The notes beneath the pieces are model-generated. The model was not told where the DNA came from and made no database searches. It saw only the letters and a program-made list of their open reading frames with translations. Shown here piece by piece: positions 8,560 through 17,022 of a DNA stretch of 64,000 bases (position 1 is its first letter; every line of letters starts with the position of its first letter). The DNA comes from Desulfitobacterium hafniense DCB-2 (GTDB lineage: Bacteria; Bacillota; Desulfitobacteriia; Desulfitobacteriales; Desulfitobacteriaceae), in assembly GCF_000021925.1 (NCBI RefSeq), contig NC_011830.1, forward strand, positions 1,388,501 through 1,452,500. Reading direction: 5' to 3'. Made by a program: the position numbers and the translations under genes.

Positions 8560-9303
8560 GTGAAGAAGGATAAGCATGAAGACAAAAACACAGTAACCAC
8601 CCTGATCGGGGAAAAGGCCAAATTCTATGGGGTGGGCGTAGGGCCGGGGGACCCTAAGCTCATTACTTTACGGGCCGTGGAAATATTACAAGCTATTCAA
8701 GTTGTCGCCATACCCAAATCCAAGATGGAGCGGGAAAGTGTTGCCTGGGAAATTGCCCAGTCACACTGCCCCTCCGGAGTCAGCATTTTAGAGCTGGAAA
8801 TGCCGATGACCGCCGACGAAAGCATACTCCAGGCTGCTTGGCAGAGTGCAGCGGAGAAGATTGAGGCGGAGCTCAGTCAAGGGCATTCTGTTGCCTTCCT
8901 TACCTTAGGTGATCCTTCCTTATACAGTACCTATAGTTATTTACTGACCATTCTAAGAGAGCGGCTTGAGCCGGACCAAATAGAGACCATCCCAGGGATC
9001 ACGGCTATGGCGGCTGCCGCTGCCCGAGTGAATTGGCCTTTAGCCACAGGTGATGAGCCTCTGATTGTTTTGCCGGGGATTGAAGGTTTAGAGGAGTATG
9101 AGCACTACCCTAATCTCGTCTTAATGAAAGTATCGCGGAATCTGCCGGAGGTGCTGAATCATGTCCAAAGGACCGGGTCACAGGCGGTTTTAGCTACCCG
9201 GGTAGGTCAGGCGGGGGAAGAGATTCGTTTGCTTGATCCGGAGGAAGTGCTGGAAAAAGTGGACTATTTGAGTCTTGTGCTTTGCAGGAAGCCTCAATCG
9301 TGA
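8560..9303 (+). CDS. cbiL: Cobalt-precorrin-2 C20-methyltransferase CbiL
   Basis: A 247-residue SAM-dependent tetrapyrrole methylase adding the C20 methyl group to cobalt-factor II/precorrin-2. It shows FYGVGVGPGDPKLITLRAVEIL, AIPKSK, the family block TLGDPSLYSTYSYL and the central ETIPGITAMAAAAA. The GTG at 8560 is chosen because AAGGAGG at 8547-8553 is ideally spaced; the longer open frame starting at 8353 overlaps cbiET and is not used. The gene ends immediately before hairpin element copy 1, which separates it from cbiF. Confidence 0.92.
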   Translation: MKKDKHEDKNTVTTLIGEKAKFYGVGVGPGDPKLITLRAVEILQAIQVVAIPKSKMERESVAWEIAQSHCPSGVSILELEMPMTADESILQAAWQSAAEKIEAELSQGHSVAFLTLGDPSLYSTYSYLLTILRERLEPDQIETIPGITAMAAAAARVNWPLATGDEPLIVLPGIEGLEEYEHYPNLVLMKVSRNLPEVLNHVQRTGSQAVLATRVGQAGEEIRLLDPEEVLEKVDYLSLVLCRKPQS

Positions 9304-9329
9304 GCGAGATAGTTTGAAAGATATTGTCT

Positions 9330-9542
9330 CCAGGATTTTGTTTTACATCGTTCGCTCAATGAGCTGCGCGGACAAAACTAACGCGAAAAGCCAGCCGCTC
9401 CGTCGGGACGCCGGCCAAATCGCTCCTGCTCAATGGCCGGTTGGAAACGTCCTGTTTCCAACCCGACTCCGCTGCAGTCTTTTTGCGAAGTTTTGTTTCC
9501 GCTCGCTTAAATTCGCTCTCTTTTGTAAAACAAAATCCTTGG
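9330..9542. repeat. Long imperfect hairpin element, copy 1
   Basis: The outer arms CCAGGATTTTGTTTTACA (9330-9347) and TGTAAAACAAAATCCTTGG (9524-9542) pair. Inner arms at 9368-9389 (GCGGACAAAACTAACGC core) and 9481-9502 (GCGAAGTTTTGTTTCCGC core) also pair. The apical part holds another perfect hairpin, GGTTGGAAAC (9439-9448) with GTTTCCAACC (9454-9463). A related element with the same arms lies at 16698-16837. No plausible protein is encoded here: the open frames crossing it are by-products of the palindrome and of the 12-base repeat that follows. No transposase is present. The nature of the element (structured RNA, MITE-like or REP-like) is not established. Confidence 0.8.
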
Positions 9543-9561
9543 GCAGTTTTTCAAGTATTTG

Positions 9562-9641
9562 TTCAAGAATCTTTTCAGGACTCAGCTCAAGACTCAGTTC
9601 AGGATTCGGCTCTGGACTCGGTTCAGGACTCGGCTCTGAAG
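9562..9641. repeat. Degenerate 12-base tandem repeat
   Basis: About six and a half units with consensus TTCAGGACTCGG alternating with CTCAAGACTCAG-type units: 9562-9573, 9574-9585, 9586-9597, 9598-9609, 9610-9621, 9622-9633 and a partial unit. It sits between hairpin copy 1 and the shared 3' module. Because the unit is a multiple of three it opens frames on both strands (a Ser-Pro-Glu repeat on the minus strand), which are judged to be artefacts. Confidence 0.8.
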
Positions 9642-9643
9642 GT

Positions 9644-9667
9644 GCGTTGTGCGTAAAGCTACGCGAC
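9644..9667. repeat. Shared 3' module of the hairpin element, copy 1
   Basis: A 24-base sequence beginning GCGTTGTGCGTAAAGC and ending CTACGCGAC recurs with one change at 17184-17207, in each case shortly before the next cobalamin gene. It forms a small hairpin (GCGTA, AAGC loop, TACGC). This makes the repeated unit longer than the main hairpin. Confidence 0.7.
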
Positions 9668-9711
9668 TTGGACAAAATTTTGGATACAGAATGATAAAGA
9701 GAAGGACAGGA

Positions 9712-10506
9712 GTGAAAAGCTTGGCTGAGAATACTAATTCTGGCTTGGGTCAGGTTCTCTTTGTGGGAGCGGGTCCCGGGGATCCGGATTTAATCACATT
9801 AAAAGGCAAAAAGGCTCTTGAAGAAGCCCAGCGGGTCATCTATGCAGGTTCCCTGGTCAATCCGGATATACTGCAGCATTGCCGGGAGGGCATAGCCTTA
9901 TTTGATAGTGCCGGGTTAACCTTGGAAGAGACTGTCGCTATCATGGCGGAAGGGGTCCAAAGAGGGGAAAAGGTCGTTCGCCTGCATACCGGAGATCCCA
10001 GTGTCTATGGAGCTATTCAGGAACAGATGCAATGCCTGGAAGAAAAGGGTATTGCTTACGGGGTGATTCCGGGAGTTAGCTCGGTGTTTGCCGCCGCCGC
10101 TGCGGTAAAAAAGGAGTTTACTCTGCCGGAGGTCAGCCAGACCCTGATTCTTACCCGGTTGGCGGGAAGAACCCCGGTGCCGGAAAAGGAAGATTTGGCA
10201 TTACTGGCTCAACATCAGGCCAGCATGGCCATTTTTCTCAGTGTGCAGGATATAGGGGAAGTGGTGGCGACCCTAAGGAAAGGATATCCTCCCCATACAC
10301 CTGTGGCTGTTGTGTATCGGGCCAGCTGGCCGGATCAGCACATCCTGGAGGGTACTTTGGAAACCATTGCCGATCAGGTAAAAGAGGCAGGAATCCGCAA
10401 ACATGCCCAAATTCTTGTGGGAGACTTTCTCCGGGATCAAGGAACCCGTTCTAAGCTGTATGACCCGGAATTTACTCATGAATACCGGCAAGGACGTTCT
10501 ACATGA
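9712..10506 (+). CDS. cbiF: Cobalt-precorrin-4 C11-methyltransferase CbiF
   Basis: A 264-residue tetrapyrrole methylase that transfers the C11 methyl group. It has VLFVGAGPGDPDLITLKG, YAGSLVNPDIL, HTGDPSVYGAIQEQ and GVSSVFAAAAA, matching CbiF/CobM. The start is uncertain: GTG at 9712 (AGAAGGA upstream) or TTG at 9721 (AGGAG at 9708-9712) both fit; the ATG at 9691 has a poorer site. Its TGA overlaps the ATG of cbiG by four bases, indicating translational coupling. It follows the 408-base gap that holds hairpin copy 1. Confidence 0.92.
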   Translation: MKSLAENTNSGLGQVLFVGAGPGDPDLITLKGKKALEEAQRVIYAGSLVNPDILQHCREGIALFDSAGLTLEETVAIMAEGVQRGEKVVRLHTGDPSVYGAIQEQMQCLEEKGIAYGVIPGVSSVFAAAAAVKKEFTLPEVSQTLILTRLAGRTPVPEKEDLALLAQHQASMAIFLSVQDIGEVVATLRKGYPPHTPVAVVYRASWPDQHILEGTLETIADQVKEAGIRKHAQILVGDFLRDQGTRSKLYDPEFTHEYRQGRST

Positions 10507-11642
10507 AAACAGCCATTGTGGTGCTGAGGGACCAAGGCTTACAGACAGCCTGCCGGATTATCGGAAAGTGGCCTGAAGAGGAAGCGGTCTCCCTCTATCT
10601 GCACCGGCGCCTTCAGGGCCAGGAGCATGTTCAGGAAAGGGAAGAAGTGAAAGAAGCGCCCCCTGGCCTCCGCCCTCATTATTTTGACAAGCTGAATGAC
10701 GTTCTGCCTAAACTATGGGAAAGTTCCTCCCTCCTGATTTTTATCATGGCTACGGGGATTGTCGTTCGCCATATTGCCCCTTTTCTGCAGGGGAAAGATC
10801 GGGATCCGGCCGTATTGGTGCTGGATGAAAAAGGCGAGTTTGCCATCTCCCTCTTATCCGGCCATTTAGGAGGAGCCAATGCCTGGGCGAAATCCGTAGC
10901 CCAGTGGATCAATGCTCGACCGGTGATCACCACGGCTACAGATGTTCAGGGGTTGACCGCACCTGATGAGTACGCCCGGCGTTTCGGCTGGTCAGTGGAA
11001 CCTTTATCAGGTCTGAAGGAAGTCAATTCTTTGCTGCTGGAGCAGGGGTATCTCAAGGTCTGGACCGATTGTCTGCCGGAGGAACACCCTCTGCGTCAAG
11101 ATCCTCATTACCATTTTCTTGAGGATGATGATCAAGAACATGCCCAGCTATGGATTACAGCGAAACAGGTGTCTGGAAATGAGGTGTTTGGGCATGAGGT
11201 GCCTGGGCCCGGGCAGCTCCAGGGAAAAAGCAGACCCCTGCATTTGCTGCCGAGGATTTTCGGTATCGGAATAGGGTGCCGCCGGGGAGTTAGCCGGGAG
11301 CAGGTGATGGAAGCCATTGCGGGAAGTCTCAGGCAAGTAGAGATATCCCCAAAGAGTATTCGGGGGCTATACAGCATTGAACTAAAAGCAGATGAAGCGG
11401 GAATTATCGAGGCAGCCCAAACTTTGGGTATACCTTTTCATACTTTTTCAGCTCAAGCAATCCAGAATATGAATGAGCAACGAGGGTTAAGGCCATCGGA
11501 ATATGTCAAAGAGAAGATTGGAGTGGATGGTGTATGCGAAGCAGCGAGCTTACTGGGAACGAGTCAGGGAGAGTTGGTTCTTCCCAAGCAGAAATGGAAC
11601 GGGGTCACGGTGGCCATCAGCAAGGCAAAATCTATGTGGTAG
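10503..11642 (+). CDS. cbiG: Cobalt-precorrin-5A hydrolase CbiG
   Basis: A 379-residue enzyme that opens the delta-lactone of cobalt-precorrin-5A, releasing acetaldehyde and contracting the ring. The N-terminal region has FIMATGIVVRHIAPFL and the family signature LLSGHLGGANAWA; the C-terminal CobE-like domain starts near FGIGIGCRRGVS and ends LVLPKQKWNGVTVAISKA. The start overlaps the cbiF stop (ATGA). Its end overlaps the start of cbiH by about 49 bases. Confidence 0.9.
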   Translation: MKTAIVVLRDQGLQTACRIIGKWPEEEAVSLYLHRRLQGQEHVQEREEVKEAPPGLRPHYFDKLNDVLPKLWESSSLLIFIMATGIVVRHIAPFLQGKDRDPAVLVLDEKGEFAISLLSGHLGGANAWAKSVAQWINARPVITTATDVQGLTAPDEYARRFGWSVEPLSGLKEVNSLLLEQGYLKVWTDCLPEEHPLRQDPHYHFLEDDDQEHAQLWITAKQVSGNEVFGHEVPGPGQLQGKSRPLHLLPRIFGIGIGCRRGVSREQVMEAIAGSLRQVEISPKSIRGLYSIELKADEAGIIEAAQTLGIPFHTFSAQAIQNMNEQRGLRPSEYVKEKIGVDGVCEAASLLGTSQGELVLPKQKWNGVTVAISKAKSMW

Positions 11643-12355
11643 GGATTGGTCCCGGGGATGCGGAGCATATGACCCAACGGGCTCAGTCGGTATGGAATGA
11701 AGTGGATGTGGTTGCCGGGTACAAGACCTATATTGATTTGATTCGCCCCTGGCTGGCCGATAAAAAAGTGGTGGCCACCGGTATGCGCCAGGAGATTGAT
11801 CGTTGCCGCGAAGTAGTGGAGATCGCTTTGGAGGGCCAGTCTATCGCCCTGGTCAGCAGTGGCGATGCAGGAGTCTATGGCATGGCGGGGATTCTGATCG
11901 AATGTCTGGAAGAAAAAGATGCTCTGGATATTTCTCTGGAGATTATCCCGGGAGTAAGTGCGGCCAATGCTGCCTCATCCCTGCTGGGAGCACCTTTGAT
12001 GCACGATTTTGCGGTCATTAGTCTGAGTGATCTGCTCACGCCCTGGGAGGTTATCCAAAAACGGGTCAAGCTGGCCGCTGAAGGGGATTTTGTGATGGCC
12101 ATTTATAATCCTAAGAGCAAAGGCCGTCAGGATCAGATTGAATGGGTTCGTCAGGCTGTACTTGACTATCGTGATCCCCAAACCCCTGTGGGAATTGTCA
12201 GAGAAGCGCTGCGTGGAGAGTCGCAAGTGATCATCACCACTCTGGCAGAGTTTACCCAATCCCCCATTGACATGTTGACTACGGTCGTCATCGGCAACTC
12301 ACATACCCGTGTCATCGGTCCTTATATGGTGACCCCCAGGGGATATATTCTATGA
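11594..12355 (+). CDS. cbiH: Cobalt-precorrin-3 C17-methyltransferase CbiH
   Basis: A 253-residue tetrapyrrole methylase performing C17 methylation with ring contraction. It contains KIYVVGIGPGDAEHMTQRA, AGYKTYIDL, VSSGDAGVYGMAGI and AIYNPKSKGRQ, as in CbiH/CobJ. The start is not certain: ATG 11594 lies just before the conserved fold but has a weak ribosome site, and ATG 11534 in the same frame is an alternative with GGAG upstream. Either start lies inside the end of cbiG. The stop overlaps cbiJ by four bases. Confidence 0.9.
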   Translation: MERGHGGHQQGKIYVVGIGPGDAEHMTQRAQSVWNEVDVVAGYKTYIDLIRPWLADKKVVATGMRQEIDRCREVVEIALEGQSIALVSSGDAGVYGMAGILIECLEEKDALDISLEIIPGVSAANAASSLLGAPLMHDFAVISLSDLLTPWEVIQKRVKLAAEGDFVMAIYNPKSKGRQDQIEWVRQAVLDYRDPQTPVGIVREALRGESQVIITTLAEFTQSPIDMLTTVVIGNSHTRVIGPYMVTPRGYIL

Positions 12356-13137
12356 GATTATTTGTCCTGGCGGGAACCGAGGATGGCAGGGAATTAGCCT
12401 TGGCCCTGCAAGAACGGGGTCATGAGGTCCTGGTTTCAACCTTAACGGAATACGGGGCTGAACTGGCTGAACGTCAGGGTCTTCGTACCTGTTCGGGTGC
12501 TCTGGATCAAGATTCCCTGATGAAGATTCTGCAGGAACAGGCAATTCATGCCCTGATTGATGCCACCCACCCTTATGCTCAGAATATCCGGAATTTAGCC
12601 CGGTGCGTGGCCGGTGAATGCAATTTGCCCTATTTCCGCTGGGAGCGCCCTTCGGGAGCTTATCCTGTTCACCCCCTCCTTTATTTTACCGCCACTATTG
12701 AGGGGGCTGCCCGATTGGCAGCCCGGTTGGGTAAGCGGATCTTTCTCAGTACCGGAAGCAAAAATCTCCGGGACTGGATGGAGAGCCCGAAATTAAAGGA
12801 TTGTCAGTTATATGTCCGGGTGCTTCCCACCTCCCAGGTTCTCAGCCAATGTGAAGAGGCGGGGTTGAAGCCTTACCAGATTATTGCCATGCAGGGGCCG
12901 TTTAGCCAAAGATTCAATGAAGGACTTTGGGAGCAGCTAAACATCGATGTAGTGATCACCAAGGACAGCGGTGCCGTCGGTGGTACGGATGAGAAAGTCC
13001 AGGCCTGTCTGCAGCTGGGCATTCCCATTATTGTGTTGGAACGGCCCCAGGAAACCCAAGCGGGGATGGCGGCAGAAAAAGATACAGCGACGATTGAAGA
13101 GTTTATGAGAAAGGTGGAGGAGCATTGTGAAAACTGA
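12352..13137 (+). CDS. cbiJ: Cobalt-precorrin-6A reductase CbiJ
   Basis: A 261-residue NADH-dependent reductase of the corrin ring, CbiJ/CobK family. It starts with a Rossmann-like MRLFVLAGTEDGRELALAL, has DATHPYAQNI, RWERP, the FLSTGSKNL block, MQGPFS and the C-terminal ITKDSGAVGGTDEKVQA. The ATG overlaps the cbiH stop. Its end overlaps cbiX by 11 bases, so these genes form one tightly coupled operon. Confidence 0.9.
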   Translation: MRLFVLAGTEDGRELALALQERGHEVLVSTLTEYGAELAERQGLRTCSGALDQDSLMKILQEQAIHALIDATHPYAQNIRNLARCVAGECNLPYFRWERPSGAYPVHPLLYFTATIEGAARLAARLGKRIFLSTGSKNLRDWMESPKLKDCQLYVRVLPTSQVLSQCEEAGLKPYQIIAMQGPFSQRFNEGLWEQLNIDVVITKDSGAVGGTDEKVQACLQLGIPIIVLERPQETQAGMAAEKDTATIEEFMRKVEEHCEN

Positions 13138-13495
13138 ATTTTTACTTTTAGGTCATGGGAGCCGCCGCCAGGAGGCTAATCAAGGATTGATTGAGGTAGC
13201 TCATAAAGTGAGCAAGATCCTGGGGGAAGAGGTAACTCCGGTTTTTATGGATCATGATAAGCCCAGTTTACCTGATGGAGTCCTGGAAAAAATTCAAGAG
13301 GGTGCCAAGAAGATTATCATTATGCCCCTCTTTTTATTTCGGGGCATGCATGTTACTGTGGATATCCATGAGGAGATTCGTGAGATCAAGGAACAATACC
13401 CTGATGTAGAGATTTTATTCGCCAATGAACTGGGTGCGGATGATGTCATTGCACAGTTGGCAAGCCTAAGAATCAAGGAGGCCTTGGGGGCATGA
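13127..13495 (+). CDS. cbiX: Short-form sirohydrochlorin cobaltochelatase CbiX
   Basis: A 122-residue protein, the size of the single-domain CbiX(S) chelatase that inserts cobalt into sirohydrochlorin and works as a homodimer. The metal/substrate histidines are in LLLGHGSRR near the N-terminus and in RGMHVTVDIHEEI. The start is GTG at 13127 inside the end of cbiJ; the stop overlaps cbiC by four bases. The presence of a chelatase for sirohydrochlorin means precorrin-2 oxidation must be supplied by genes elsewhere. Confidence 0.88.
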   Translation: MKTEFLLLGHGSRRQEANQGLIEVAHKVSKILGEEVTPVFMDHDKPSLPDGVLEKIQEGAKKIIIMPLFLFRGMHVTVDIHEEIREIKEQYPDVEILFANELGADDVIAQLASLRIKEALGA

Positions 13496-14130
13496 AGGGA
13501 TTTATAACCGACCCGCTGGAAATTGAGCGGGAAAGCATGCGGATTATTCACGGATACTTGCAGCAGGAATGGACTGAGCAGGAGTTAAAAGTCGTGGAGC
13601 GCTGCATCCATACCAGTGGGGACCCTACCCTGGAATCGGTAATCCGCATTCATCCTCAGGGGATTGAGGCCGGGCTTAAGGCTCTGCAGCAAGGGGCTCC
13701 GGTGATTACCGATGTGGAAATGGTCAGAGCGGGAATTGCTAAGAAGCAATTAGCCCAGTTAGGCGGCGTTGCGGAATGTTTTCTCAGTGATCCCCGGGTT
13801 GCGGATCAGGCTGCTGAATGGGGGATTACCCGCTCCATGGCGGCTCTGCGTTTGAACAAGGAGCGCCTGAAAGGAGCTATTGTGGCTATTGGCAATGCTC
13901 CCACCGCTTTGTTGGAAGTGCTGGAGCTAGCTCAGGATCCCGAGACCCGGCCGGCCTTGGTGGTTGGCATACCGGTGGGCTTTGTGGGAGCCAGGGAATC
14001 CAAGGATCTGCTTTGGGATGAGCATCAGGAGCTTCCTTCCATTACAATCCTGGGGAATCGGGGGGGGAGCCCCTTAGCGGCAACCTGTGTCAACGCCTTG
14101 ATCTATCTCGCCGTAAACCGGGAGATCTAA
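13492..14130 (+). CDS. cbiC: Cobalt-precorrin-8 methylmutase CbiC
   Basis: A 212-residue isomerase that moves the C11 methyl to C12, giving cobyrinate. The probable catalytic histidine lies in RCIHTSGDP near residue 43; VITDVEMVRAGI, AIGNAPTAL and GIPVGFVGARESK are also typical of CbiC/CobH. It overlaps cbiX at its start and is 15 bases before cbiP. Confidence 0.93.
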   Translation: MKGFITDPLEIERESMRIIHGYLQQEWTEQELKVVERCIHTSGDPTLESVIRIHPQGIEAGLKALQQGAPVITDVEMVRAGIAKKQLAQLGGVAECFLSDPRVADQAAEWGITRSMAALRLNKERLKGAIVAIGNAPTALLEVLELAQDPETRPALVVGIPVGFVGARESKDLLWDEHQELPSITILGNRGGSPLAATCVNALIYLAVNREI

Positions 14131-14145
14131 AAATGAGGTGAGAGA

Positions 14146-15690
14146 ATGAGTGGAAAAAAAGCAGCAGCCCGGCTGATGATCCAAGGGACATCTTCCAATG
14201 TCGGAAAAAGTGTCTTAGCAGCGGCTTTTTGCCGGATATTTTATCAGGAAGGGTATCATGTAGCACCCTTTAAAGCGCAAAACATGGCTTTAAATTCCTT
14301 TATTACCCGCTCCGGAGGAGAGATGGGCAGAGCTCAGGTGGTGCAGGCTCAAGCTGCAGGATTGGAGCCTGATGTACGGATGAATCCTGTTCTGCTCAAG
14401 CCTACGGGGCATACGGGCTCCCAGGTGATTGTTCTGGGCAAAGCCCAGGGGACTCTTTCTGCCCTCAAATATCACGGCGATTATCAGAGAAAAACCTGGC
14501 CCATTGTGGAAGAAGCTCTCCACGAACTTCTTGAGGAACATGAGATTGTGGTCATTGAAGGAGCCGGGAGCCCTGCCGAAGTAAATCTCAAGCAAAATGA
14601 TATTGTCAATATGCGCGTGGCTAAGGAAGCCCAGGCCCCCGTGCTCCTGGTGGCGGATATTGACCGTGGGGGAGCCCTGGCTTCCGTGGTCGGCACCCTT
14701 GAACTCCTTGAGCCGGAAGAGCGCCAATTGGTTCAGGGAATTGTGATGAACAAATTCCGTGGGGATATTAAGCTTTTGCAGCCCGCCCTGGATTTTCTCG
14801 AAGAGCGAACCGGAATTCCTGTGGTGGGAGTCGTACCCTTCTATGATCAATTCAAGATCCCGGAAGAAGATTCCGTGGTTCTCGAAGAACAGAATACAAG
14901 CAAACGGGATCAAGGGAAGAGCCGGGATGAAGCCTTGGATGTGGCGGTCATCCGCTTACCCTATTTATCCAATTTCACGGATTTCGATCCTTTTGAAGAT
15001 GAGCCCGATGTCATTCTCCGCTATGTCCGAGAACCTTCTGAGCTGGGAGAGCCGGATTGTGTCATTATCCCCGGAAGTAAAAATACCTTATCGGATCTGC
15101 GGTTTTTATGGGAGAGCGGCCTGGGTGAGAAAATCATTAAGTTCTGGCAAGAAGATGTCCCGATTATCGGCATTTGCGGCGGCTATCAAATGCTGGGACG
15201 AATCGTCCGGGATCCTTTGGGCACGGAATCCGACTTAAAGGAAATTGCGGGGCTGGGTATTCTTCCTATGGAGACCGAGTTTGAGTTGGATAAACACACG
15301 GTGCAAAGCCGTGGCAAGGTCGTGGGAGGGGAATTGTTCCTGGCACGCTGTCAGGGGACCGAGATCACCGGTTATGAGATTCATATGGGACGTTCCCAGG
15401 GAGAAGGTCATTCTCTTTTTGAGATCGAAGCCCAGGAAACGGCCTATGGGGATGGTATGTCGGCCGGCAGTGCTGTAGGAACTTACCTCCATGGGATCTT
15501 TGATAATGATCCCTTGCGGACCGCACTCCTGGAATGGCTTTGGGAGAGAAGAGGAGGAACACGCCCGGTGGGCGAGACCATGTCCCAGGCAGCAATTCGT
15601 GAGCAATCTTTTAATGAACTGGCGGACTGGGTAAGAAATAGTATGGATATGGAAAAAATCCGTGCCATGATGGGTCTGCATAAAGGATGA
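14146..15690 (+). CDS. cbiP: Cobyric acid synthase CbiP/CobQ
   Basis: A 514-residue ATP- and glutamine-dependent amidase that amidates positions b, d, e and g of adenosylcobyrinate diamide. The N-terminal P-loop is GTSSNVGKSVLAAAFC; the C-terminal glutaminase has its nucleophile in IGICGGYQMLG and the histidine near GYEIHMGRS. The ATG at 14146 follows GAGGTGAGAGA. The stop overlaps cbiB. Confidence 0.94.
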   Translation: MSGKKAAARLMIQGTSSNVGKSVLAAAFCRIFYQEGYHVAPFKAQNMALNSFITRSGGEMGRAQVVQAQAAGLEPDVRMNPVLLKPTGHTGSQVIVLGKAQGTLSALKYHGDYQRKTWPIVEEALHELLEEHEIVVIEGAGSPAEVNLKQNDIVNMRVAKEAQAPVLLVADIDRGGALASVVGTLELLEPEERQLVQGIVMNKFRGDIKLLQPALDFLEERTGIPVVGVVPFYDQFKIPEEDSVVLEEQNTSKRDQGKSRDEALDVAVIRLPYLSNFTDFDPFEDEPDVILRYVREPSELGEPDCVIIPGSKNTLSDLRFLWESGLGEKIIKFWQEDVPIIGICGGYQMLGRIVRDPLGTESDLKEIAGLGILPMETEFELDKHTVQSRGKVVGGELFLARCQGTEITGYEIHMGRSQGEGHSLFEIEAQETAYGDGMSAGSAVGTYLHGIFDNDPLRTALLEWLWERRGGTRPVGETMSQAAIREQSFNELADWVRNSMDMEKIRAMMGLHKG

Positions 15691-16661
15691 TGTTCATGAT
15701 ATTAATGCTTCATCCCCTGGCTTTTGGTCTGGGATTTCTATGGGATCAAGCCGTGGGTGATCCGCCCAAATGGCCTCATCCTGTGATCTACATGGGGAAG
15801 GCTATCGCTTGGTATGAACAGCGTTTTAACCAGGGGAGCCCCCAACTCCGCCGTCTCAAGGGCGCTCTGCTCACCTTGGCCCTGGTGATCGGAAGCTATG
15901 CCTTGACAGCGGGTGTCATTGAGGGAGCCCAAGAAATCTCCGCCGCTTTGGGCCTTATCATTGAAGTGCTTCTCCTTGGCTCCACCCTGGCCGGTAAATC
16001 CCTTCTGGAGGCCGGAAATCTGGTGCTCACCCCATTAAGAGAAGGAAACCTTGATGAAGCCCGCCATAAACTGGGCTGGTTTGTCAGCCGCGATACTGCT
16101 CAATTGCCGGAAGGGGAAATAGTGCGGGGTACGGTGGAGACCTTAGCGGAGAATTTTGTGGACGGAATCCTTTCCCCCCTATTTTATATGCTGATTGGCG
16201 GCGCACCCTTGGCGATGGCTTTTAAGGCTGTAAGCACTCTGGACTCCATGATCGGCTATCGCAATGAGCGTTATGAAGATTTTGGCTGGTTTGCCGCCCG
16301 GACCGATGACTGGGCGAATTATCTGCCGGCCCGTCTCTCAGTGGGCATTCTGCTGCTGGCCGGCTGGTTTTATAAACTGCCGGTAGGCCATGCCCTGACC
16401 ATCTGGCGCAGGGATGCCAAAACCCATCCCAGCCCCAATGGCGGTAATCCGGAGAGTGTCGTCGCAGGATTGCTGGAGATCCAGCTGGGAGGGAAGAACA
16501 TCTATCATGGTCAGGTTCATCACCGGGCTGAAATGGGTGATCCTCTCCATGAGCTGACCTGGCGTGATATTGAGCGGTGCCGGAAGTTAGTCCGGTTGGG
16601 GACGTGGATCAGTTTTGCGCTCATCCTTTCGGGTATCGTTTTGGTCAATAGCATCATGTAG
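15687..16661 (+). CDS. cbiB: Adenosylcobinamide-phosphate synthase CbiB
   Basis: A 324-residue polytopic membrane protein joining adenosylcobyric acid with (R)-1-amino-2-propanol phosphate. It shows GFLWDQAVGDPPKWPHPV, VETLAENFVDGILSPLFY, STLDSMIGYRNERYEDFGW and AKTHPSPNGGNPESV, all CbiB hallmarks, plus hydrophobic helices. The ATG overlaps the cbiP stop. After it comes a 665-base gap with hairpin element copy 2. Confidence 0.93.
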   Translation: MMFMILMLHPLAFGLGFLWDQAVGDPPKWPHPVIYMGKAIAWYEQRFNQGSPQLRRLKGALLTLALVIGSYALTAGVIEGAQEISAALGLIIEVLLLGSTLAGKSLLEAGNLVLTPLREGNLDEARHKLGWFVSRDTAQLPEGEIVRGTVETLAENFVDGILSPLFYMLIGGAPLAMAFKAVSTLDSMIGYRNERYEDFGWFAARTDDWANYLPARLSVGILLLAGWFYKLPVGHALTIWRRDAKTHPSPNGGNPESVVAGLLEIQLGGKNIYHGQVHHRAEMGDPLHELTWRDIERCRKLVRLGTWISFALILSGIVLVNSIM

Positions 16662-16697
16662 AAAATCTGACTTGGAAGAGCTCCGGAAGTTGAGTCT

Positions 16698-16837
16698 CCA
16701 GGATTCTTGCTTTACACCGGTCGCTCCATAAGCTGCGCGGACAAAACTAACGCTCAAGCTCTCCGCTGCGTGCTTTTCGCGAAGTTTTGTTTCCGCTCGC
16801 TTAAATTCGCTTTCTTTTGTAAGGCAAGAATCCTTGG
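16698..16837. repeat. Long imperfect hairpin element, copy 2
   Basis: The outer arms CCAGGATTCTTGCTTTACA (16698-16716) and TGTAAGGCAAGAATCCTTGG (16818-16837) pair. The inner arms GCGGACAAAACTAACGC (16737-16753) and GCGAAGTTTTGTTTCCGC (16779-16796) are nearly identical to those of copy 1 at 9330-9542. The outer-arm sequences differ between copies, yet each pairs with its own partner. The apical insert of copy 1 is replaced by a short loop here. Confidence 0.8.
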
Positions 16838-17022
16838 GCTGCTTTTCGGGTCTGGGTGAGCGAGGCGTTGTGGAATAAATGGCCCGACTCAAGCAACTTT
16901 TTCAGCCTTACGGACACCGCTGCGGCATAGTCGGCTACCTTGGAAAAGACGCTGGAGCTGGCCCCAGAGATGACTCCAGAAAAAGCTCGTAAAAGATCCA
17001 AGAGAATCTAAAAGACCCGAAA

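Noticed and set aside
9275..9694. Open frames over hairpin copy 1 and the 12-base array on both strands (for example 9430-9675 minus, rich in Ser-Pro-Glu)
   Set aside because: They follow from the palindrome and a repeat unit divisible by three, have no ribosome sites, and change frame content between the two element copies.
16587..17001. Minus-strand open frames across hairpin copy 2
   Set aside because: They overlap cbiB or the inverted repeats, have no ribosome site and show no family-like sequence.
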